In this document: piece by piece, positions 59,965 to 64,000 of the stretch
Layout of the letters: every line of letters starts with the position of its first letter
How positions within the stretch are numbered: position 1 is the first letter of the stretch
NCBI RefSeq assembly: GCF_025567095.1
Contig: NZ_JAOQJH010000005.1
Direction: 5' to 3' (one strand)
Length of the DNA: 64,000 nucleotides
From: Anthropogastromicrobium aceti
GTDB taxonomy: Bacteria > Bacillota > Clostridia > Lachnospirales > Lachnospiraceae
Program-made: the position numbers and the translations under genes
The notes under the pieces: model-generated
Told to the model about the DNA's origin: nothing
Databases searched by the model: none
What the model saw: only the letters and a program-made list of their open reading frames with translations

Positions 59965-60198
59965 ATGGTAACAGAAAAGGAAATTGCCAGAATCAATGAG
60001 TTGGCAAAAAAGCAAAAAGAAGGAACATTGACAGCAGAAGAGAAGGAAGAACAGCAAGCTCTGCGCCAGAAATATCTTCGTTCAATCCGCGAAAATATGA
60101 GAAGTTCTCTTGATCAGATGAAGATTCAAAATCCGGATGGAACAATCACTAACGTAAAAGACCGCCGTAAGGATTGGCTGAATAAGATTAAAGAATGA
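59965..60198 (+). CDS. DUF896 (YnzC-like) small protein
   Basis: 77 residues: MVTEKEIARINELAKKQKEG, TLTAEEKEEQQALRQKYLRSIRENMRSSL, followed by a variable C-terminus with VKDRRKDWLNKIKE. Two helices form a hairpin of the YnzC family, whose role is unknown. It follows the GH28 gene after 37 bp with GAAAGG upstream, though it is unlikely to be part of pectin metabolism. Confidence 0.9.
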   Translation: MVTEKEIARINELAKKQKEGTLTAEEKEEQQALRQKYLRSIRENMRSSLDQMKIQNPDGTITNVKDRRKDWLNKIKE

Positions 60199-60323
60199 TA
60201 CTACGATATTCCATCAAAAGAAAAGAATTTTTTCTTTTTTTAAGTAATGGAATATGATATACTGACAGTTAAAGAGATGGCTTTGCTGTCAGTATTTACT
60301 TATAGAAGGGAATGGTAAAAAGT

Positions 60324-61454
60324 ATGAATTACAGAAAATTTGGAAATACAGGTGAGAAGATTTCTGCACTTGGTTTTGGATGTATGCGTTTTCCAGAATA
60401 TGAAAAGGATGGAAAGATGTATGTGGATCAGGACAAGGTAGATGAGATGGTGGCAGAGGCATATCGTCAGGGAGTTAACTATTTTGATACTGCACCAAAA
60501 TATTGCAATTGTAATAGTGAGGAAGCTGTCGGAAGAGCAGTTAAGGGCTTCCGTGATAAGGTATTGTTATCAACGAAAATTCCGTTAGATGTCTGTAAGA
60601 AGCCTGGTGATTATCGCCGTGCACTGGAGCATAGTCTTGATAAGCTGGGAACAGATCATTTGGATTTTTATCATTTCTGGGGAATTAATCGTAAAGAATT
60701 TGATCAGACAATCATGGCACAGGATTTGCTTGCTGATGCTGCAAAAGCAAAAGAAGAGGGACTGATTCGTCATATTTCTTTCTCCTTCCATGATGAACCG
60801 CTTGCAATTAAGTATATTATTGAAGAGTCAAAAAAACGCGGTATTCCGATGGAGAGTATGCTTGTTCAGTACAATTTGCTTGACAGAACAAATGAGGAAA
60901 TGCTTCATTATGCAGCATCTAATGGAGTTGGAACAGTTGCAATGGGTCCTGTAGGCGGCGGACGACTGGCAGCACCGACAGAGCTTTATGCAAAGCTTAC
61001 TGGAAAGAAATCAATTGCAACATATGAACTTGCATTTAAGTTTGTTCTGGGCAATCCAGACTTAAATTGCGCATTATCTGGTATGCAGACACTTGATATG
61101 GTAAAGCAAAATGCAAAACTTGCATCTGACAGCACAGGATTTTCCAAAGAAGAGTGGCAGCAGCTTGGAGAGGCAATGGAGCAGTTAAAGAAGTTTAGTG
61201 AGCTTTACTGCACAGGCTGCAAATATTGTCAGCCATGTCCGGCAGGAATTGAGATTCCAAAGATCTTTAACATGTTTACATACTACAATGTATACGGCCT
61301 GAAGGATCATGCAAAGAAGATGTACGATAATTATGTAAAGGATGGCGGAAAGCTGATTGAAGACTGCAAGAACTGTGGTTTCTGTGAGCGTCATTGTCCG
61401 CAGCATCTGCAGATTCGCAAAGAGCTCGAGCGTGTTGAAAAGCTATTTAGATAA
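60324..61454 (+). CDS. Aldo/keto reductase with C-terminal 4Fe-4S domain
   Basis: 376 residues from the ATG at 60324, which matches the family N-terminus MNYRKFGNTGEKISALGFG; an ATG 12 bases earlier lies directly against the ribosome site. Catalytic Asp55 and Tyr60 in YFDTAPKY, a Lys in STKIP and a His in DFYHFWG form the AKR tetrad. The C-terminus carries two ferredoxin-type clusters, CTGCKYCQPCPAG and CKNCGFCERHCPQ. The substrate is unknown; this architecture is common in anaerobes. A bidirectional terminator ends it. Confidence 0.92.
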   Translation: MNYRKFGNTGEKISALGFGCMRFPEYEKDGKMYVDQDKVDEMVAEAYRQGVNYFDTAPKYCNCNSEEAVGRAVKGFRDKVLLSTKIPLDVCKKPGDYRRALEHSLDKLGTDHLDFYHFWGINRKEFDQTIMAQDLLADAAKAKEEGLIRHISFSFHDEPLAIKYIIEESKKRGIPMESMLVQYNLLDRTNEEMLHYAASNGVGTVAMGPVGGGRLAAPTELYAKLTGKKSIATYELAFKFVLGNPDLNCALSGMQTLDMVKQNAKLASDSTGFSKEEWQQLGEAMEQLKKFSELYCTGCKYCQPCPAGIEIPKIFNMFTYYNVYGLKDHAKKMYDNYVKDGGKLIEDCKNCGFCERHCPQHLQIRKELERVEKLFR

Positions 61455-61462
61455 GAAATAAT

Positions 61463-61502
61463 AAAAAGATCAGGCGGCATAACTGCTGACTGATCTTTTT
61501 TG
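61463..61502. terminator. Bidirectional terminator
   Basis: AAAAAGATCAG pairs with CTGATCTTTTTT around GCGGCATAACTGCTGA. Confidence 0.88.
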
Positions 61503-61514
61503 ATAAAATATTAA

Positions 61515-62177
61515 TTATGGAGTTTCATTTGAGTCGTTTGATGATTCAGATGAGGTTGGCTGTGAAGCTGTATCTGCCTGCTGCACGGAATCATCACTGA
61601 CAGATTTTTCTTTTTTCTTTATCTTTGGAAACTTAGCATTTACAAATACGCGAATTAAAAGAAGCATCACAATATCAATAATTGCTTCTGCAATTAGCAC
61701 AACACCAGAAAAAATCCATGTGACAGTAACAGTTGAAAATGGGTTTCCGATGATAATAAGAGAAAACAGAATGGACAGTCCGGCACTTACTGCGGCAAGC
61801 CACCAACGCTTTTCTTTTTGGCGAAGAAGATCAATACTCCACTGAACCTTATAAAATCCAGAAATAAGAAGAAGAATTCCATACAGGAAAGAAAGAAGCT
61901 TGAAGGTTTCTAAAAACCAGTGGGAGAAGCATATACAAAAAAGACCAACGGAAATACTTATAAGTCCCTTCATCAAATAAAAACGCGAGATTGCCTCTGC
62001 AAGCGGTTTTTTCCAGTAAAACACGATCTGTACAACACCAAAGGCGAGGCAGGCTGCTCCGAAGGCGATTATGATTCCGTTTGAAAAGCCTGTAGGGTCA
62101 ATGAGAAGCAGGATTCCGATAATCAGTTCACAAAGGCTTATCAAAAGATTAACGGAATTTTGTTTTAAAAATTTCAT
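61515..62177 (-). CDS. DUF308 (HdeD-like) membrane protein
   Basis: 220 residues from the ATG at 62177 (AGAGG five bases upstream; the frame extends further but without a ribosome site). Six membrane segments in three pairs, e.g. LLISLCELIIGILLLIDPTGFSNG, GLISISVGLFCICFSHWFL and FSLIIIGNPFSTVTVTWIFSGVVLIAEAIIDIV, match the HdeD/DUF308 fold. A short acidic, Ser-rich cytoplasmic tail follows. In enterobacteria the family is linked to acid stress; the role here is unknown. Confidence 0.85.
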   Translation of the reverse strand: MKFLKQNSVNLLISLCELIIGILLLIDPTGFSNGIIIAFGAACLAFGVVQIVFYWKKPLAEAISRFYLMKGLISISVGLFCICFSHWFLETFKLLSFLYGILLLISGFYKVQWSIDLLRQKEKRWWLAAVSAGLSILFSLIIIGNPFSTVTVTWIFSGVVLIAEAIIDIVMLLLIRVFVNAKFPKIKKKEKSVSDDSVQQADTASQPTSSESSNDSNETP

Positions 62178-62289
62178 GATAACCTCTTTTCTCTGTACCA
62201 TTCGTGTAGCAGGCCGGCACAGCAGCCTGATTTTATTATGAAACTTAGATAGAACTAGTTTGATTATAGTAGATAAGGCTAGAAAAAAC

Positions 62290-62320
62290 AACCATTTTTC
62301 ATAAAATGGGTTGCTTTTTT
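62290..62320. terminator. Hairpin with T-run between divergent genes
   Basis: AACCATTTT pairs with AAAATGGGTT around TCAT, then GCTTTTTT on the plus strand and GTTTTTT on the minus strand. Terminators between divergent genes are unusual; it may shield the two promoters. Confidence 0.55.
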
Positions 62321-62443
62321 AAAACACGGAGAGTATAATTTATAATTGATGTAAATAAAGGTTGCACGTGCATTGCCATTTTGTTTTAACAGAATGGCTT
62401 TGTACATTATATATGAATTGATCAAGATGGGAGGATTATACAT

Positions 62444-62719
62444 ATGGCAGCAAAAACAAAGAAGGAAACTGCAGCAGTTGCAGAGACAAAAGAAACAGCA
62501 AAGAAGGCTACAGTAAAGAAGACAAGAGAAGTATATCTTCAGTGGTATGGTAAAGAAGTTCAGTTAAGCAGCATCACTGCACGCATTGAGGAAATGTGGA
62601 AGAAAGAGATGAAGAGAAAGATTTCCGAGTTAGTTGACTTAAAGGTATATGTAAAGCCAGAAGAAGGAAAGGCACATTATGTAATTAACGGTGAGATCAC
62701 CGGAAGCATTGAGCTGTAA
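62444..62719 (+). CDS. DUF6465-type small protein
   Basis: 91 residues with GGAGG upstream. A Lys/Ala-rich N-terminus (AAKTKKETAAVAETKETAKKATVKKT), reminiscent of histone-H1-like tails, precedes a compact domain (REVYLQWYGKEVQLSSITARIEEMWKKEMKRKISELVDLKVYVKPEEGKAHYVINGEITGSIEL). The domain resembles a Lachnospiraceae family labelled DUF6465. DNA or RNA binding by the basic tail is only an inference. Confidence 0.82.
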   Translation: MAAKTKKETAAVAETKETAKKATVKKTREVYLQWYGKEVQLSSITARIEEMWKKEMKRKISELVDLKVYVKPEEGKAHYVINGEITGSIEL

Positions 62720-62730
62720 TTGAGAAGAAG

Positions 62731-62770
62731 ACAGTCCTTGTGTGAAAACATAGGGGCTGTTTTATTTTTT
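62731..62770 (+). terminator. Terminator after the DUF6465 gene
   Basis: ACAGTCC pairs with GGGGCTGT (one G-U), followed by TTTATTTTTT. Confidence 0.75.
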
Positions 62771-62880
62771 TATACCGCGTTAAATAGTTAACAATTTTAA
62801 AAAAACTTCTACAAAAATCCAGTAATGTGTGCTATACTATAAAAAGAGTAAAAAAAGAATCTGTAGAGTGAGGTGAGTGC

Positions 62881-63318
62881 ATGATCAAAGAGGAAAAGAT
62901 CCGCATGATGACACAAGTGGCAATGATTCAAAAAAGGGAAGAACGCCGCGCTATTGAAATCTGTGGATACCGAAAAAAAGATTATGTATCCATTCAGATG
63001 ATTAAAATATGGATTTGCTATACAATGGCCTATTTGCTGCTTACACTTATAGGTGTTATTTGTATGGGCAATGGTACACAGACAGTTTCTTTTTCAAGGC
63101 AGGTGCTGATTAGAATCGGCTGTATATGGGTTGTTGGATATCTTGGCTTTTTAACAGCAGTACTTGCAATGGCTCATCAGTGTTATAGCAGACGCTATCG
63201 CACAGCAGCTGTTTTAGTTCGTCAATATAGACAGCATTTGATGGCACTTGAGGATTACTATACGGAAAGGAGCCAGATCAATGACAGCTCTGCTGGAACT
63301 ACGGCAAAAGATAAGTGA
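62881..63318 (+). CDS. Two-helix membrane protein, unknown
   Basis: 145 residues with TGAGGTGAG upstream. A basic N-terminus is followed by two membrane segments (IWICYTMAYLLLTLIGVICMG and IGCIWVVGYLGFLTAVLAMA) and a C-terminal cytoplasmic helix (CYSRRYRTAAVLVRQYRQHLMALEDYYTERSQ). Not recognised. Its end overlaps the start of the next membrane protein gene by 38 bases, so the two products are probably made together and may form a complex. Confidence 0.75.
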   Translation: MIKEEKIRMMTQVAMIQKREERRAIEICGYRKKDYVSIQMIKIWICYTMAYLLLTLIGVICMGNGTQTVSFSRQVLIRIGCIWVVGYLGFLTAVLAMAHQCYSRRYRTAAVLVRQYRQHLMALEDYYTERSQINDSSAGTTAKDK

Positions 63319-64000
63319 GGTTTATGGCCGCTATGAAGCATATGTGCGCATCTGCACAAAATGTTTGCTGGCATTTCTTGTATTTTATATGATTCACAGT
63401 CAGCTATCAGGCAGTATGAATCCTAGAAGCTGGGCAGAAATCGTGGTTGCTACTCTTATTGCAGTGATGATTCCTATTGACGCCTGCTCAATTTTGGTAG
63501 CAATATTTGTAATAGTCCATATGCTTATGATTTCAGTGGAAGCAGGTGTGATAGCAGCAGCATTCTTTTTATTTTTGTTATTGACATATTTTATATTTAA
63601 ACCAAGACAGTCAATACTGATCACAGTTATGTGTCTTGTTGGAATGCTGAATCTGACAGGTGCCGCAGCAATTCCGATTGGTCTTTTATGTGGACCAATT
63701 GCAGTGATTCCGGCAGCGGCAGGTACATTTGTATATGGCATGATTTTGACGCTTCGCCAAAATAGTTCAGTACTTGAGGCATCAGCTCAAAGATTGACAT
63801 CAATGGAAAAGGCGGCATATTTTATAAAGGCAATTGGAAGCAATGAACGTATTTTGCTATTAATGGCAGCACTAGTAGTTACAATTGTTGTTGTTTATAT
63901 GATTCGTAAACTTCCATATTCTTATGCATGGGCAATTGCAATTGCGGCAGGAACTGCATGTTATGTTCTGACTGTCCTAGTAGGCAATGTAGCATTTGGT
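63281..64000 (+). CDS. Polytopic membrane protein, incomplete at the window edge
   Basis: ATG at 63281 with AAAGGAG nine bases upstream, overlapping the preceding gene. The frame stays open to the end of the window (240 codons shown): MTALLELRQKISEVYGRYEA, then at least six hydrophobic segments (AFLVFYMIHSQLSG, EIVVATLIAVMIPIDACSILVAIFVIVHMLM, VIAAAFFLFLLLTYFIF, and others up to YAWAIAIAAGTACYVLTVLVGNVAFG). The repeated G-P and I-P kinks suggest a multi-pass carrier or assembly protein. No family recognised with confidence. Confidence 0.8.
   Translation, partial: MTALLELRQKISEVYGRYEAYVRICTKCLLAFLVFYMIHSQLSGSMNPRSWAEIVVATLIAVMIPIDACSILVAIFVIVHMLMISVEAGVIAAAFFLFLLLTYFIFKPRQSILITVMCLVGMLNLTGAAAIPIGLLCGPIAVIPAAAGTFVYGMILTLRQNSSVLEASAQRLTSMEKAAYFIKAIGSNERILLLMAALVVTIVVVYMIRKLPYSYAWAIAIAAGTACYVLTVLVGNVAFG

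Overview
The window looks like a chromosomal segment of a Gram-positive anaerobe of the class Clostridia, most likely family Lachnospiraceae. The reasons are the gene orders (mcsA-mcsB-clpC-radA, scpA-scpB, comM-dprA-topA-codY-rpsB-tsf), a T-box in front of leuS, a SigK-type sigma factor, strong GGAGG ribosome binding sites, TTGACA/TATAAT-like promoters and many small protein families typical of that group. A pair of pectin-degrading genes suggests a gut or rumen plant-polysaccharide user. I see no phage, insertion sequence or CRISPR array. Genus is not decidable from the sequence alone.

Layout: (1) 1-1260, minus strand: start of a CoA-disulfide-reductase-like flavoprotein and prephenate dehydrogenase tyrA. 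(2) 1367-8263: an EF-G-like GTPase, a T-box-controlled leuS, and a cell-surface M28 peptidase. (3) 8336-9351: two small minus-strand unknowns and a truncated subtilase. (4) 9354-16854: a membrane protein with a cadherin-like domain, a GntR regulator, mcsA, mcsB and clpC; then a small conserved protein and radA. (5) 16899-18064: YcxB-like protein, tRNA-Trp (minus), and a gene-free stretch that folds into a large closed structure and has its own promoter, a candidate non-coding RNA. (6) 18065-30003: a giant Sel1/acidic membrane protein, a sugar kinase, a nuclease-helicase, a sigma-like protein, an orphan histidine kinase and an FtsW/RodA protein. (7) 30064-39472: DAHP synthase (minus), a small membrane protein, DacF-type carboxypeptidase, a phosphoesterase, scpA, scpB, sigK-like, a lipase-like hydrolase, comM and dprA. 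(8) 39597-44572: topA, codY, rpsB, tsf. (9) 44698-49919: a PAP2 phosphatase with an early stop codon, a secreted unknown, and an M16C protease. (10) 50093-50602: a five-gene tRNA array (Glu-Pro-Glu-Pro-Glu) made of tandem 181-bp units. (11) 50749-54871: an ECF sigma factor, an LCP-like membrane protein that may be its anti-sigma factor, a secreted ComEC-like hydrolase and an anion transporter. (12) 54933-57033: divergent XRE and LytTR regulators with a three-copy operator-like array between them. (13) 57057-61454: a Cys-rich small protein, divergent pectin genes, a DUF896 protein and an Fe-S aldo/keto reductase. (14) 61515-64000: DUF308 and DUF6465 proteins and two membrane proteins, the last running off the end.

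The strongest candidate for something undescribed is the structured intergenic transcript at about 17691-17960. It has a nine-base-pair closing helix, at least six internal helices, a promoter placed to start transcription at the first base of the closing helix, and a diverged copy of its 3' domain at 1292-1345. Other points worth following are the clp operon that carries a GntR regulator and a cadherin-like membrane protein where ctsR is usually found, an McsB with changed active-site residues, the ECF/LCP pair, and the LytTR/XRE operator array.
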